Source of the DNA: an uncultured Prochlorococcus sp.
GTDB taxonomy: Bacteria; Cyanobacteriota; Cyanobacteriia; PCC-6307; Cyanobiaceae
DNA length: 41,416 nucleotides
Reading direction: 5' to 3'
Assembly (NCBI GenBank): GCA_902624085.1
Contig: CACNWD010000009.1
Coordinates: forward strand, 1 to 41,416
Shown: in pieces, positions 30,716 to 40,112 of the stretch
Layout: each line of letters begins with the position of its first letter
Numbering within the stretch: position 1 is the first letter of the stretch
Notes under the pieces: generated by a model
What the model was told of the DNA's origin: nothing
What the model saw: only the letters and a program-made list of their open reading frames with translations
Databases searched by the model: none
Program-made: the position numbers and the translations under genes

Positions 30716-32886
30716 TTATCCTTATTATCCACTATTCCAACTTTATACCAATTGTTATCAAGATATTTCTCAAACTGCTCATTACAACTTATTAATATCG
30801 GACCGCAAGTTTGTGGATCGCATAATAGTTTTTTTATTGTTTTTCCCTCTTCAGGATTAATACTATTCTCAAGAACAAAATCAATGATTGATTCATCAGA
30901 TTCATATTTTAAAGAATCTAAAATTTTATAATTCTCCTCAAACAAAGAACTTTTTATTCCTTTATTTATTAACTCAATTACACCTGGATAAGCTTCAAAT
31001 GAATTCAGATTCAAAACGACCTTTATATCTTGAAGATTTTCTTTTCTTCTCTTTGCATTAGTTGCCTGAATCATTTCATTCAGATGACCTAAAAATCCAT
31101 AACCAGTAATATCAGTGGCTGCATTAACTATTTGAATTTCAAACGTTTCTTGAATACTTTGAATATTTTCAACTAATTTTTGTTGACTGGTAACTAAATT
31201 TTTAAAAATCTCTTCATAACTTTCATACACATTTATATTTTGCATACATGCTGCAAAAAAAATACCAACACCCAAAGGTCTTGACATTAGAAGAACATCT
31301 CCAGGCTTCATGCCATATTTTTTCCAGGGGCTTTGGCCCACTTTTAATACACCTTGAACTGATAGAGCCAGGTCAACTCCAAGAGTATATGGTTTGTGTG
31401 GATAATTTCTTGATTCAAACGTATGTCCACCGATTATTTCTGCTCCTAACTCATCAAAGATAGATCTTATACCATTAAGGCTTTGAGAAAAAATATAATT
31501 CTGAAAAGCATTATCAATCTTAGGAATTGATATTAAAACTTGTCCAGTTTTTAATTTAGCTCCACAAGCCCATAAATCAGAACATGCATGTAAAGCAGTA
31601 ATTTTTGCATTTAACCAAGGATCACTTATTAGAGAAGGAAAACCATCTAAGCTCTCAAGAATAATATCTTTATCACTCCTAAATATTTCAGAAGCATCTT
31701 CTGGGAAATCAGCAAATGTTTTTAACTTTGAATTTATTAATGATTCATTAAGTAAATTTTGAGGAATTTTTGCGGCACACCCCCTGCAATCCATAAGAGA
31801 AATATTTGATTTATTTTCAATAGAGTTCATGAACTTTTTTTTGAATTGTTGCAAAAAGTTAGTATCTAAAATATTTTTTAAAACCCAAAATAAACGAGAT
31901 GGACCTACGACTAATTTCCCATAAATAGCAAACGCCTTTGGTTGGTTATTATTAAATAAATTAACTATTTGTAAACCATATTTTTGAGGCAACCATTTTC
32001 TCAAATCTTTACTAACAAAATCATTATTTATATTTCTGCATAGAGTTTTAGATGACTTAACGGCTATTATACCCGATGATTTTCGTTTATTGATACCAAC
32101 AGAGGCACAATCACCAACAGCATAAATATTAGAAAAATCTTTTGCTTTTAAATATTGATTAGTAATAATCCTACCGTTATTGTCTAATTTTAAAATATTA
32201 TTTTTGATCCAAGAATGTGGACTATTACCAGTACATAAAAGAACTTTTTTATAATCAAAATTCATATCTTCCTTAATTTCAATATTAAAAATTTCTAATG
32301 TTCTTAAAAATCTCCTTGAAATTTTTATAGGATTACAAGCTAATATTAATTTTCTATTTTCCCATCTTTTTCTTAATGCAAATGCAATTTCAATAGCACC
32401 AAGACCACTACCAGTTACAACAAAAGGCAATTCATTTTTAGTGTTAAATGCATCCTCACTTTTTATAAATTGATAAGATTGAAAAAATGGTCTGATTGTG
32501 CAAGCAATATTTTCTTTCACTAATTCGCTAAATTCTTTAGAAACTTTTGTTGAACTTCCGCAGTTAAGAATAATTTTTGAGTATTCGAGAGGAGGTCTAT
32601 TATTAAATAATATTTTTTGATTATTGAATTGAATATCCTTAACCTCGCTCTTAATAAAAGAAATTTTTGCGCTACTTGCTAAAGCAGAGATATCTATAAG
32701 ACTTTGTTTTAAACGTATTGATCTCGAAATAACAGATGGATACATCGAAGAATAAACTAAAGACGCATCTCTAGATATAATTGTGATGGGAACATCTGGC
32801 ATTAGATTTGGCTTCATTAGCCAATTTTTCATTAACAGAGCATTAGTGTGTCCACCTCCAACTAAAACAAGATGATTAAGAGTCAT
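30712..32886 (-). CDS. selD: Fusion of an NADH dehydrogenase-like flavoprotein with selenide, water dikinase (SelD)
   Basis: 724 residues in two parts. Residues 1 to about 355 form a pyridine nucleotide-disulfide-type flavoprotein: VLVGGGHTNALLMKNW near 7-22, a second dinucleotide fold VVTGSGLGAIEIAFAL at 156-171 and IYAVGDCASVG near 254-264. Residues from about 364 are SelD: MDCRGCAAKIP at 365-375 with candidate catalytic Cys367/370, then LESLDGFPSLISDPWLNA, HACSDLWACGA and GGHTFESR. SelD makes selenophosphate from selenide and ATP. The fusion is known in cyanobacteria; the flavoprotein half may reduce or deliver selenium, which is inference. It is divergent from mtnP with 10 bases between starts. 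Confidence 0.93.
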   Translation of the reverse strand: MTLNHLVLVGGGHTNALLMKNWLMKPNLMPDVPITIISRDASLVYSSMYPSVISRSIRLKQSLIDISALASSAKISFIKSEVKDIQFNNQKILFNNRPPLEYSKIILNCGSSTKVSKEFSELVKENIACTIRPFFQSYQFIKSEDAFNTKNELPFVVTGSGLGAIEIAFALRKRWENRKLILACNPIKISRRFLRTLEIFNIEIKEDMNFDYKKVLLCTGNSPHSWIKNNILKLDNNGRIITNQYLKAKDFSNIYAVGDCASVGINKRKSSGIIAVKSSKTLCRNINNDFVSKDLRKWLPQKYGLQIVNLFNNNQPKAFAIYGKLVVGPSRLFWVLKNILDTNFLQQFKKKFMNSIENKSNISLMDCRGCAAKIPQNLLNESLINSKLKTFADFPEDASEIFRSDKDIILESLDGFPSLISDPWLNAKITALHACSDLWACGAKLKTGQVLISIPKIDNAFQNYIFSQSLNGIRSIFDELGAEIIGGHTFESRNYPHKPYTLGVDLALSVQGVLKVGQSPWKKYGMKPGDVLLMSRPLGVGIFFAACMQNINVYESYEEIFKNLVTSQQKLVENIQSIQETFEIQIVNAATDITGYGFLGHLNEMIQATNAKRRKENLQDIKVVLNLNSFEAYPGVIELINKGIKSSLFEENYKILDSLKYESDESIIDFVLENSINPEEGKTIKKLLCDPQTCGPILISCNEQFEKYLDNNWYKVGIVDNKDN

Positions 32887-32896
32887 TTAACTTTCA

Positions 32897-33796
32897 ATGA
32901 ATAAAGAACATTTATTACCTATTAAAGAATCAAAATTGGGAATCATTGGTGGGAGCGGTTTTTATTCGATAAATGGGATGGATTGCTCAAAAGAATTTGA
33001 GGTAGACACCCCCTATGGTAAACCCTCTGATGCAATAAGAATTTTTAATATTGGCAATTTAGAATTAGCTTTCATTGCAAGACATGGAAGAAATCATACA
33101 TTTAATCCAACTCAAGTCCCTTATAAAGCTAATATTTGGGCCATGAGATCAATTGGAGTAAGGTGGATAATCGCCCCATCGGCCGTTGGTTCCCTTCAAG
33201 AACAAATCCGACCACTAGATATTGTTATACCTGATCAATTTATTGATAGAACACATAATAGACCTGCAACATTTTTCAATGAGGATATAGTTGCTCATGT
33301 AATAATGGCAGACCCTTTTTGTGCAAATTTATCAGGAATATTAAGTGATATTGGTGATAAGAATATTCCTTCAGGGAGACAATTACATAGAGGAGGCACT
33401 TATTTAGCTATGGAAGGACCTGCATTTTCTACAAGAGCAGAATCTAATTTATACAGACAATGGGGATGTTCAATAATAGGGATGACTAATCATACGGAGG
33501 CTCGTTTAGCGAGAGAAGCAGAAATAGCCTATGCTTCTCTTTCGATGGTGACTGATTATGATTGTTGGAATCAAAAACAAGAGGAAGTGTCTGTTGAAAT
33601 GGTAATTGAAAATCTTAAAATCAATACAGAAGTAGCTAACAAGATAGTATATGAAACAGCAAAAGTGATTGATAAAAACAGGCCAATAAGTAAAGCCCAT
33701 CAATCCTTGAAAGATGGGCTAATGACTTCAAAGGAGAAAGCATCAAAAGATGCTCAATCTAAAGTTAGAATATTTACAGATAATTACTGGAATTAA
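32897..33796 (+). CDS. mtnP: S-methyl-5'-thioadenosine phosphorylase (MtnP)
   Basis: Cleaves methylthioadenosine to adenine and methylthioribose-1-phosphate in methionine salvage. Family motifs: LGIIGGSGFYSI near 14-25, RHGRNHTFNPTQVPYKAN near 62-79, IAPSAVGSLQ, PDQFIDRTHNRPATFF and AMEGPAFSTRAESNLYRQWG with substrate-contacting EGP and Met/Thr-rich MTNHTEARLAREAEIAYASL. 299 aa, complete. Start ATG at 32897. It complements metK in this window. It ends four bases before the convergent psbJ stop. Confidence 0.95.
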   Translation: MNKEHLLPIKESKLGIIGGSGFYSINGMDCSKEFEVDTPYGKPSDAIRIFNIGNLELAFIARHGRNHTFNPTQVPYKANIWAMRSIGVRWIIAPSAVGSLQEQIRPLDIVIPDQFIDRTHNRPATFFNEDIVAHVIMADPFCANLSGILSDIGDKNIPSGRQLHRGGTYLAMEGPAFSTRAESNLYRQWGCSIIGMTNHTEARLAREAEIAYASLSMVTDYDCWNQKQEEVSVEMVIENLKINTEVANKIVYETAKVIDKNRPISKAHQSLKDGLMTSKEKASKDAQSKVRIFTDNYWN

Positions 33797-33799
33797 AGG

Positions 33800-34003
33800 T
33801 TAACCTCCTGCACCAACTCCATTATAAGAGCCCGCAAAGAATAAACCTACAACTAAGATTGCGGCTATACCTCCACCAGTAGCAATTAGCCAAAGAGGCA
33901 ATGAACCCTCAGTCCATCTTCTCTCCCATGCTATTGCTGGTCTACCATCAGGTAGTCTGTCTTTTATTCTGCCGTCAGGGGCTTTAAGGCCTTTGTTACT
34001 CAT
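33800..34003 (-). CDS. psbJ: Photosystem II protein J (PsbJ)
   Basis: Low-molecular-weight PSII subunit near cytochrome b559 and the plastoquinone channel. 67 residues, with the picocyanobacterial hydrophilic N-terminus ([19 protein letters not shown]) before [16 protein letters not shown], one transmembrane helix and the [12 protein letters not shown] tail. Last gene of the psbE cluster; starts 9 bases after the psbL stop. Confidence 0.95.
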   Translation of the reverse strand: MSNKGLKAPDGRIKDRLPDGRPAIAWERRWTEGSLPLWLIATGGGIAAILVVGLFFAGSYNGVGAGG

Positions 34004-34012
34004 AATTAAAAA

Positions 34013-34132
34013 TTAGTTGAAGAAATAACTGGAAAATAAAATTCCCAAAACTAAAATAAAAAGCACGCCTAAATAGAGGCTGGTGCGATTAAGTTCAACA
34101 GGAACTTTATTAGGATTTTCGTTTATTTGCAT
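34013..34132 (-). CDS. psbL: Photosystem II protein L (PsbL)
   Basis: 39-residue single-helix PSII subunit that supports QA function and dimer stability. The ORF reads [20 protein letters not shown] then [19 protein letters not shown], a textbook PsbL sequence with NRTSLY(L/W)G and FSSYFFN. ATG at 34132. psbF should lie just upstream but is not found in the 115-base gap to psbE. Confidence 0.95.
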   Translation of the reverse strand: MQINENPNKVPVELNRTSLYLGVLFILVLGILFSSYFFN

Positions 34133-34247
34133 AATAGAAAGTTTACATTTTGGATTTACTAAAAAATAAAGCCAAAGAACTTCAATAATAAATAATTGAA
34201 TATTTGATTTTGATTTTAATTAATCAAAAACAACTAGAATTATTCAT
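34133..34247 (-). other. 115-base spacer where psbF is expected but not found
   Basis: In cyanobacteria the order is psbE-psbF-psbL-psbJ. Reading all three minus-strand frames from the psbE stop to the psbL ATG shows no PsbF: one frame gives only MNNSSCF then stop, and the frame in register with psbL has no resemblance to the PsbF pattern YPIFTVRWL...H...FFLGAI. The reverse strand shows nothing either. A 115-base gap is also too short for the normal gene of about 140 bases. Confidence 0.8.
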
Positions 34248-34496
34248 CTATTGGGTTCGTAGATCTAATTGAGCTTTAGCATCATATCTTTGTGTAACAA
34301 CAGGTGCTTTAGATTCAGAAGCTTGGAAGTAGCTATCCGGTCTGGGAGTTCCAAAAGCATCATAAGCTAAACCTGTATAAACAAATAAGAAGCCAGAGAT
34401 AAAGATTGCTGGAAGTGTTACTGCATGAACAATCCAGTATCTGACACTGGTTATTATTTCAAAGAATGGGCGTTCACCCGTTGAACCTGCGGCCAT
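34248..34496 (-). CDS. psbE: Cytochrome b559 alpha subunit (PsbE)
   Basis: Alpha subunit of cytochrome b559 in the PSII core. 82 residues: [20 protein letters not shown] with the haem-ligating His24, one transmembrane helix (about 18-40), then the lumenal [18 protein letters not shown] and [12 protein letters not shown] segments ending DLRTQ. The haem is normally held between this His and one from PsbF. First gene of the psbELJ cluster, downstream of ycf48 and rubredoxin on the same strand; this rubredoxin-ycf48-psbEFLJ order is conserved in cyanobacteria. Confidence 0.97.
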   Translation of the reverse strand: MAAGSTGERPFFEIITSVRYWIVHAVTLPAIFISGFLFVYTGLAYDAFGTPRPDSYFQASESKAPVVTQRYDAKAQLDLRTQ

Positions 34497-34634
34497 AATA
34501 TAAATTTAATACCATATGATCTTACAAGGAAAAATCCAATATCTGCGAAGAAATTTACATCTTGGTTACAGACAGTTGTTAATTGAAACTTAAACTTAAT
34601 ATTTTTTTAATAGCAATCTAAACAATTACTAATT

Positions 34635-35651
34635 TTAACCTTTATATCTTAGTATGTAACCTCTTTCACCAAGAATAAAACCTTTAGTTTTATTTAGTTC
34701 ATTTTTATTTAAGAAAACTATTTTTATATAATTGGTAGGCAATTCAGAAGCTATTGGATCAAATTTCCAAGTTTGACCATCATCATTGCTAGATATTAAA
34801 GTTCCATTTCCTCCTCCAGCCCAAATATTTCCTTTTGGATCCCATGCCATATCAAGGTAGTTATAGCCATTCAAGATTGGAATAATTGGCTTAGTCCAGC
34901 TCTCTACATCATTTCCGTCATTATTAAATCTAATTTCTGCACCTCTTGAGAGCATCCATAAGTTACCATCAGGCGCATATCCAATACTTTGAACTCTTTT
35001 ACTACTTGCTCTTTGATGAGCGACCCAAAGATTACTATTATTTTCAAGTGTAGAGAAGAAATTACCTAAACTGCTTACACTTACATATTTTCCATCTTCA
35101 GTTCTGCGAAGATCACGTATACCTCCAGATCCTGAAGAATCTACAACTATTGCTTCCCATGATTCACCACTATTAGCGGTTGAGTAAATTGCCCCAGCAG
35201 TAGTTGCAAGCTCAGCAGAATCTTCACCAATTGTGGAAATCAAAAATGGCTGCCCTGGTAACTTATTGCCTAAAGATAGTCTTGTCCAATTCTTACCTGA
35301 ATCAACTGTATGCATAACTAAAGATGGTTGTCCAATCAACCAACCTTCATTCCCTTTGAAATCAATATCAAGTAGTCGAAAATTCTCTTCACTCGATAAA
35401 TTTAAAGATCTCTCTTCCCAATTTATACCTCCGTCATTAGTTTCTAGTATTAATCTGTTAGAACCAATCAAAAAGCCATGATTGTCATCAATAAAATCCA
35501 CATCAAGAGCATTTGCCTGATTTTCTAATTGTATAGTTTCCCAAGGACTATTTTCTGCTGTTTTAACAGCTGAAGATGAACAGCTGCTAAGTACGAGGCA
35601 AAGAAGCGTTGCGCAAATAAGATTTGTTAATCTAGAAAAATTTTTATTCAT
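34635..35651 (-). CDS. ycf48: Photosystem II assembly factor Ycf48 (HCF136)
   Basis: Lumenal lipoprotein chaperone for early assembly and repair of the D1-containing PSII intermediate. 338 residues with an N-terminal signal ending in a lipobox LVLSSC, lipidated Cys24. The rest is a seven-bladed beta-propeller: repeats with the pattern TxDGGxxWxxxxL occur, for example [33 protein letters not shown] and DDGQTWKFD. Complete. psbE follows after about 138 bases, and rubredoxin precedes it by nine, so the locus groups PSII assembly functions. Confidence 0.95.
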   Translation of the reverse strand: MNKNFSRLTNLICATLLCLVLSSCSSSAVKTAENSPWETIQLENQANALDVDFIDDNHGFLIGSNRLILETNDGGINWEERSLNLSSEENFRLLDIDFKGNEGWLIGQPSLVMHTVDSGKNWTRLSLGNKLPGQPFLISTIGEDSAELATTAGAIYSTANSGESWEAIVVDSSGSGGIRDLRRTEDGKYVSVSSLGNFFSTLENNSNLWVAHQRASSKRVQSIGYAPDGNLWMLSRGAEIRFNNDGNDVESWTKPIIPILNGYNYLDMAWDPKGNIWAGGGNGTLISSNDDGQTWKFDPIASELPTNYIKIVFLNKNELNKTKGFILGERGYILRYKG

Positions 35652-35660
35652 TTTGATATT

Positions 35661-36089
35661 TTAATGCAAAGAGTATAGCGAAAGGAAACAAGCCGCAGCA
35701 AAAGCTAATCCACCAAAAATAAGAATATTTTTTTGTCCAGCAGGTAAACTATTAAAACCAAAACCATAAACTAAATTTTCTTCAAATCCACTGGGTTTTG
35801 ACTTCGGTCCAATATCTTCAAAAAAGACTTTTCCTGCTCTACAAACTGGACATCTGAATGTATTAATATCCAACAATTCAAATGAGGTATTCTGTGCGAT
35901 ACTTAATTTCTTATTTCCTTCGGACGGATCATAAATGTAACCACAACTTCTACACTCGAATCTATTTTGTTCTAGATTAGGTATAACTTCTTTGGTTTCT
36001 ATCCCAAGAGGTACTTGAGATGTATTTTCATTCTCGTTAACACCAATCAAATTGTCATTATTTGAAGTTGGTTTAATGTCTTCATTCAC
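35661..36089 (-). CDS. rubA: Membrane-anchored rubredoxin (RubA)
   Basis: Rubredoxin needed for photosystem assembly in cyanobacteria and chloroplasts. The 142-residue protein has a disordered N-terminal 40 residues, a rubredoxin domain with iron ligands Cys46/Cys49 (CRSCGYIYDPSEG) and Cys80/Cys83 (CPVC), and a C-terminal transmembrane helix at about 121-139 (NILIFGGLAFAAACFLSL). The membrane tail distinguishes it from soluble rubredoxins. It lies directly upstream of ycf48 and is divergent from ndhC. Confidence 0.94.
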   Translation of the reverse strand: MNEDIKPTSNNDNLIGVNENENTSQVPLGIETKEVIPNLEQNRFECRSCGYIYDPSEGNKKLSIAQNTSFELLDINTFRCPVCRAGKVFFEDIGPKSKPSGFEENLVYGFGFNSLPAGQKNILIFGGLAFAAACFLSLYSLH

Positions 36090-36163
36090 GATTTACGCTT
36101 AAGTCTTTAGAAACTCTAAAGGATTTTAGTTAATTAAGTGAATTTTTCCAAAAAATTTTTAAA

Positions 36164-36526
36164 ATGTTTTCACTTCCAGGTTATGAATATTTCTTAGGTT
36201 TTTTGCTCATAGCAGCAGCTGTACCTGTTTTAGCACTTGTCACTAACCTTATTGTTTCGCCAAAAGGAAGAACTGGGGAGAGAAAATTGACTTATGAGTC
36301 AGGGATGGAACCAATTGGGGGTGCATGGATACAATTTAATATTAGATATTACATGTTTGCTCTTGTTTTCGTTATATTTGATGTTGAAACAGTTTTCCTA
36401 TACCCTTGGGCTGTAGCCTTCAATAGATTAGGATTACTAGCATTCATAGAAGCTCTTATTTTTATCGCAATTTTAGTTATTGCACTTGCATATGCATGGA
36501 GAAAAGGAGCATTAGAATGGAGTTAA
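36164..36526 (+). CDS. ndhC: NAD(P)H-quinone oxidoreductase subunit 3 (NdhC)
   Basis: Membrane subunit of photosynthetic NDH-1, which drives cyclic electron flow and respiration. 120 residues with three helices (about 7-29, 62-82 and 89-109), and conserved [40 protein letters not shown]. Complete. ndhK follows after four bases. Confidence 0.97.
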   Translation: MFSLPGYEYFLGFLLIAAAVPVLALVTNLIVSPKGRTGERKLTYESGMEPIGGAWIQFNIRYYMFALVFVIFDVETVFLYPWAVAFNRLGLLAFIEALIFIAILVIALAYAWRKGALEWS

Positions 36527-36530
36527 AAAA

Positions 36531-37265
36531 TTGAACAATTCACTATCCCCAAAAGCTATAAGAGAAATTAGAGAGGGTACCTGTAATCCTCTTGGAGCGC
36601 CTCAAGTAACAACTGATTTAAGTGAAAATATAATTCTTACAAGCTTAGACGACTTACATAATTGGGCAAGATTAAGTAGCCTTTGGCCATTGTTATATGG
36701 CACGGCATGCTGTTTTATTGAATTTGCAGCCCTTATTGGTTCAAGATTTGATTTCGATAGATTTGGGCTTGTACCTCGTAGTTCACCAAGACAAGCGGAT
36801 TTATTAATTGTTGCTGGTACAGTCACAATGAAAATGGCTCCTGCACTTGTCAGACTATATGAACAAATGCCCGAACCCAAATATGTTATTGCAATGGGTG
36901 CCTGCACAATAACTGGAGGAATGTTTAGTTCTGACTCAACTACTGCAGTAAGAGGGGTTGATAAATTAATACCTGTTGATTTGTACCTTCCTGGATGTCC
37001 TCCAAGGCCTGAAGCAATATTCGACGCTGTTATAAAGCTTAGAAAGAAAGTTAGTAATGAAAGTGTTTTTGAAAGGAATAGATCTGAACAGACTCATAGA
37101 TACTTTACAATTGAACATAATATGAATCTTGTATTTTCTGAGAATACTGGGGAATATCTTAAAAAACAGACTGAAAAGTCCCTTGATACATCTAAGAATA
37201 AAGAAGTAATAGATTCTATTAAAGAAGATAGTAAAGAAACTGCTTTTAATCAACGAGAGACTTAA
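36531..37265 (+). CDS. ndhK: NAD(P)H-quinone oxidoreductase subunit K (NdhK)
   Basis: Iron-sulfur (N2-type) subunit of the NDH-1 peripheral arm. Starts at TTG 36531, four bases after ndh[24 protein letters not shown] near 61-83 holds the first ligand pair; [11 protein letters not shown] and [11 protein letters not shown] supply the other cysteines. The C-terminal 70 residues beyond the conserved core are hydrophilic and Glu/Lys/Asn-rich, a variable tail. 244 aa. Confidence 0.96.
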   Translation: MNNSLSPKAIREIREGTCNPLGAPQVTTDLSENIILTSLDDLHNWARLSSLWPLLYGTACCFIEFAALIGSRFDFDRFGLVPRSSPRQADLLIVAGTVTMKMAPALVRLYEQMPEPKYVIAMGACTITGGMFSSDSTTAVRGVDKLIPVDLYLPGCPPRPEAIFDAVIKLRKKVSNESVFERNRSEQTHRYFTIEHNMNLVFSENTGEYLKKQTEKSLDTSKNKEVIDSIKEDSKETAFNQRET

Positions 37266-37799
37266 ATGGAAAAAGAAAAAGAAAAAGACAGCTCAAAAGA
37301 TGAATTACTTGATAAAAGAGGAGAAGTTAGTAAAAAACTTTCATCTGAAAATTTCAATAATGAATCACTAGGCGAAGACCATATAGGAATAGAATTAATT
37401 TCTGTTGAGCCTCAAGATCTTTACAAAGTTATCGCGCAATTAAAATCATATGGGTTTAATTATCTTCAATGTCAGGGAGGATATGATGAAGGACCAGGTA
37501 AGCGTCTCGTAAGTTTTTATCATTTAATATCATTAGATGACATTAGTGAAAAATTTAAAATTAAGGAAATAAGAGTAAAAGTATTTTTAAAGAGAGATTC
37601 CGATTTATCGATTCCAAGTTTATACTCTATTTTTAAAGGTAGCGATTGGCAGGAACGAGAAACTTATGACATGTTTGGAATTAACTATGTAGATCATCCT
37701 TGCCCTAAAAGATTATTGATGCCAGAAGATTGGAGAGGTTGGCCTTTGAGAAAAGATTATATACAGCCTGACTTTTATGAGTTGCAAGATGCTTATTAA
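37266..37799 (+). CDS. ndhJ: NAD(P)H-quinone oxidoreductase subunit J (NdhJ)
   Basis: Homologue of complex I 30-kDa subunit. 177 residues: a charged N-terminal extension of about 35 residues ([12 protein letters not shown]...), then the conserved body with [23 protein letters not shown] and [21 protein letters not shown] near the end. Starts on the base after the ndhK stop, so ndhC-K-J form one operon. Its stop overlaps the convergent YvcK-like stop (TTAA). Confidence 0.96.
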   Translation: MEKEKEKDSSKDELLDKRGEVSKKLSSENFNNESLGEDHIGIELISVEPQDLYKVIAQLKSYGFNYLQCQGGYDEGPGKRLVSFYHLISLDDISEKFKIKEIRVKVFLKRDSDLSIPSLYSIFKGSDWQERETYDMFGINYVDHPCPKRLLMPEDWRGWPLRKDYIQPDFYELQDAY

Positions 37800-39196
37800 G
37801 ATGATTTCTTTAATTTTCTATACATCAATATAACTGCCCTAGCTAACCTTCGAGAATCATGCCTTAGAGTTGGAGTAATTTTTTTAGAATATAATGGTGC
37901 TTGTAAAACATAATAACCATCTGATATTAATCTCCCTTTATTACAAATAACAGGTTCTGCTCCTCTTGAGCGATAATAATCAATTAAAGAAGATCTTTCA
38001 AACTCCCCTTGGGATAAAATTGAGTTAAAAATTCTTGTGTTTACTCCAAAATTTAATAGTTGTCTTTCTATCGATTTGATATGTTGGAATACATCAAGTC
38101 CATCAGTTTCTCCAGGTTGAGTCATCAGATTACTTATATAAATTTTAGGTGAATTATTTTTTAATAAAGCTTCAACAATTTCTGGCACAAGAAAATTTGG
38201 TAATAAAGAAGTAAAAAGACTACCAGGACCTAGAACAATTAAATCTGCATCTCTAATTGCTTCAATCGCAACAGGTAACGCTGGTGGATTTTCTGGAATA
38301 CATCCAATCCTAGTTATTGGTTTTGTAGATTTACCTATTAGGCTTTCTCCAAATATTTTTTCACCACCATCTATTTCTGCCCACAACATAACATCTATTC
38401 CCGTAGCTGGAATAACCTGCCCTTGTACCGATAAAACTTTGCTAGAGGCTTGAACTGCTTTCTCTAAACTACCAGTAATTGTAGTTAGTGCAGATAAAAA
38501 AAGGTTACCGAAAGTATGGCCCTCTAAACCATCGCCGCGAGAAAATCTATATTGAAATAATCTAGTAAGCATTGGTTCTTCATTAGATAAAGCAGCTAAA
38601 CAATTTCTTATGTCACCTGGAGGTTGGACACCTAATTGCTTTCTGAGAACCCCACTACTACCTCCATCATCAGTTACCGTTACAATTGCTGAGATATTAC
38701 TACTGTAATTTTTTAATCCTTTTAAAAGTGTAGACAAGCCAGTACCACCCCCGATAGCGACTATATTTGGACCTTTACTCAATTTACTTTTGACACGAAG
38801 TGCATCAACTAGAAATGTATCCTTTTGAGGTACTAACGCCTTTTGTATAGAATTTATACTTCTATTTTGACCTACTCCTATTAATAAAATTCCTATTAAA
38901 AAAACTATAGGACCAAGTAAGGAGACAGGTAATATACTTGTTATACTATTCATTACCCCAAAAAATATCTCAATAAGCCAATAAAGAGGCCTGAGATTTG
39001 TCCATATTGCGATGCCAAGCAAAGATGTTATTACGCCTATACCAGAGGTAATCATCCATCTTTTTATAACCAGGCCAGGTAATAACCAACTAAGAATTCG
39101 TAAAAACCGATTCAATATTACTAAATTTGATTTATTTATTACCGAAACAGTCCTTCTGACTTTTTTCCTTTTTCTTGTACCCTTTATTTTCATCAC
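37796..39196 (-). CDS. YvcK/CofD-like protein with N-terminal membrane segments
   Basis: Member of the 2-phospho-L-lactate transferase/gluconeogenesis factor superfamily (YvcK). 466 residues. A basic N-terminus and two or three hydrophobic segments (about 30-62, 75-110) precede the catalytic-like domain beginning [20 protein letters not shown] near 145-164, then [41 protein letters not shown] and [18 protein letters not shown]. In Bacillus YvcK binds UDP-sugars and affects cell-wall and central metabolism; in cyanobacteria the role is less clear. The membrane anchor would put it at the cytoplasmic membrane. Confidence 0.88.
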   Translation of the reverse strand: MMKIKGTRKRKKVRRTVSVINKSNLVILNRFLRILSWLLPGLVIKRWMITSGIGVITSLLGIAIWTNLRPLYWLIEIFFGVMNSITSILPVSLLGPIVFLIGILLIGVGQNRSINSIQKALVPQKDTFLVDALRVKSKLSKGPNIVAIGGGTGLSTLLKGLKNYSSNISAIVTVTDDGGSSGVLRKQLGVQPPGDIRNCLAALSNEEPMLTRLFQYRFSRGDGLEGHTFGNLFLSALTTITGSLEKAVQASSKVLSVQGQVIPATGIDVMLWAEIDGGEKIFGESLIGKSTKPITRIGCIPENPPALPVAIEAIRDADLIVLGPGSLFTSLLPNFLVPEIVEALLKNNSPKIYISNLMTQPGETDGLDVFQHIKSIERQLLNFGVNTRIFNSILSQGEFERSSLIDYYRSRGAEPVICNKGRLISDGYYVLQAPLYSKKITPTLRHDSRRLARAVILMYRKLKKSS

Positions 39197-39321
39197 TCCT
39201 CAGACTTTATTTATACATTAATTTATATTGAAACTATAAATCAAATAAAATGATATTTTCCATATCCTTTAATAATGTCAATTAAAAAATATGTTAATTT
39301 AATTTTATAATATGCATTATT

Positions 39322-40107
39322 TTGAACAAAACAGTCCCAGCAATTGAAGCTAAAGATCTTTCTATGGTCTGGGGTAACCTCAATGTTCTTAGAAAAATTA
39401 ATTTAATAGTAAATTCTGGGGAGAAATTGGCAATTGTAGGGCCATCTGGTACTGGTAAATCAACAATATTGAAAATTTTAGCTGGACTAATTTTACCGAC
39501 AAATGGTAATTTGAGAATATTTGGTGAAGAACAAAGTTATTTAAGATTAGATCAAAATAATCCTCCTGATGTAAGGTTGGTTTTTCAAAATCCAGCTTTG
39601 CTTGGGTCATTGACTATCGAAGAAAATGTAGGTTTTATTTTGAACAGAAATAAAAAATTACCTAAAAAGTACATAAAAGATCTTGTAAATGAATGTCTTG
39701 AAGAAGTAGGTTTATTTAATGTGGCGCAGAAACTTCCTAATGAACTAAGTGGTGGTATGCAAAAAAGAGTTAGTTTCGCAAGGGCGTTAATAAGTGAGTC
39801 TAAAGAAAAGAAAGAGAATGAACCTTTACTTTTGTTTGATGAACCTACCGCTGGTCTTGATCCAATAGCATCATCTCGTATTGAAGATTTAATAAATAAA
39901 ACAAACGATAAAGTCAAAGGTTCATCTATTGTTGTAAGTCATGTTCTTAGTACTATAGAGAGAACATCTACAAAAGTACTAATGCTATATGGGGGGAAAT
40001 TTCGCTGGGAAGGTTCAGTTCATGATTTCAAAAATAGTAACGACCCTTACGTTTATCAATTTAGGAAAGGCAAACTCGAAGGTCCGATGCAACCAAAAGA
40101 AATTTAA
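39322..40107 (+). CDS. ABC transporter ATP-binding protein, MlaF-like
   Basis: ATPase of an MCE-type lipid transport system. The only workable start is TTG 39322, giving 261 aa. Motifs: VGPSGTGKST (Walker A) near 39-48, LVFQNPALLGSLTIEENVGF (Q-loop), NELSGGMQKRVSFARALI (signature) and LLLFDEPTAGLDP (Walker B), plus switch His in VVSHVLST. Partnered by the MCE-domain gene five bases downstream. No permease (MlaE-like) gene is next to them in this window. Related cyanobacterial/chloroplast TGD-type systems move lipids between membranes, so the role here is likely lipid transfer. Confidence 0.88.
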   Translation: MNKTVPAIEAKDLSMVWGNLNVLRKINLIVNSGEKLAIVGPSGTGKSTILKILAGLILPTNGNLRIFGEEQSYLRLDQNNPPDVRLVFQNPALLGSLTIEENVGFILNRNKKLPKKYIKDLVNECLEEVGLFNVAQKLPNELSGGMQKRVSFARALISESKEKKENEPLLLFDEPTAGLDPIASSRIEDLINKTNDKVKGSSIVVSHVLSTIERTSTKVLMLYGGKFRWEGSVHDFKNSNDPYVYQFRKGKLEGPMQPKEI

Positions 40108-40112
40108 TTATT

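Noticed and set aside
31248-31463. 71-codon ORF antisense to the SelD domain
   Set aside because: Fully inside a convincing gene on the other strand, with no recognisable features.
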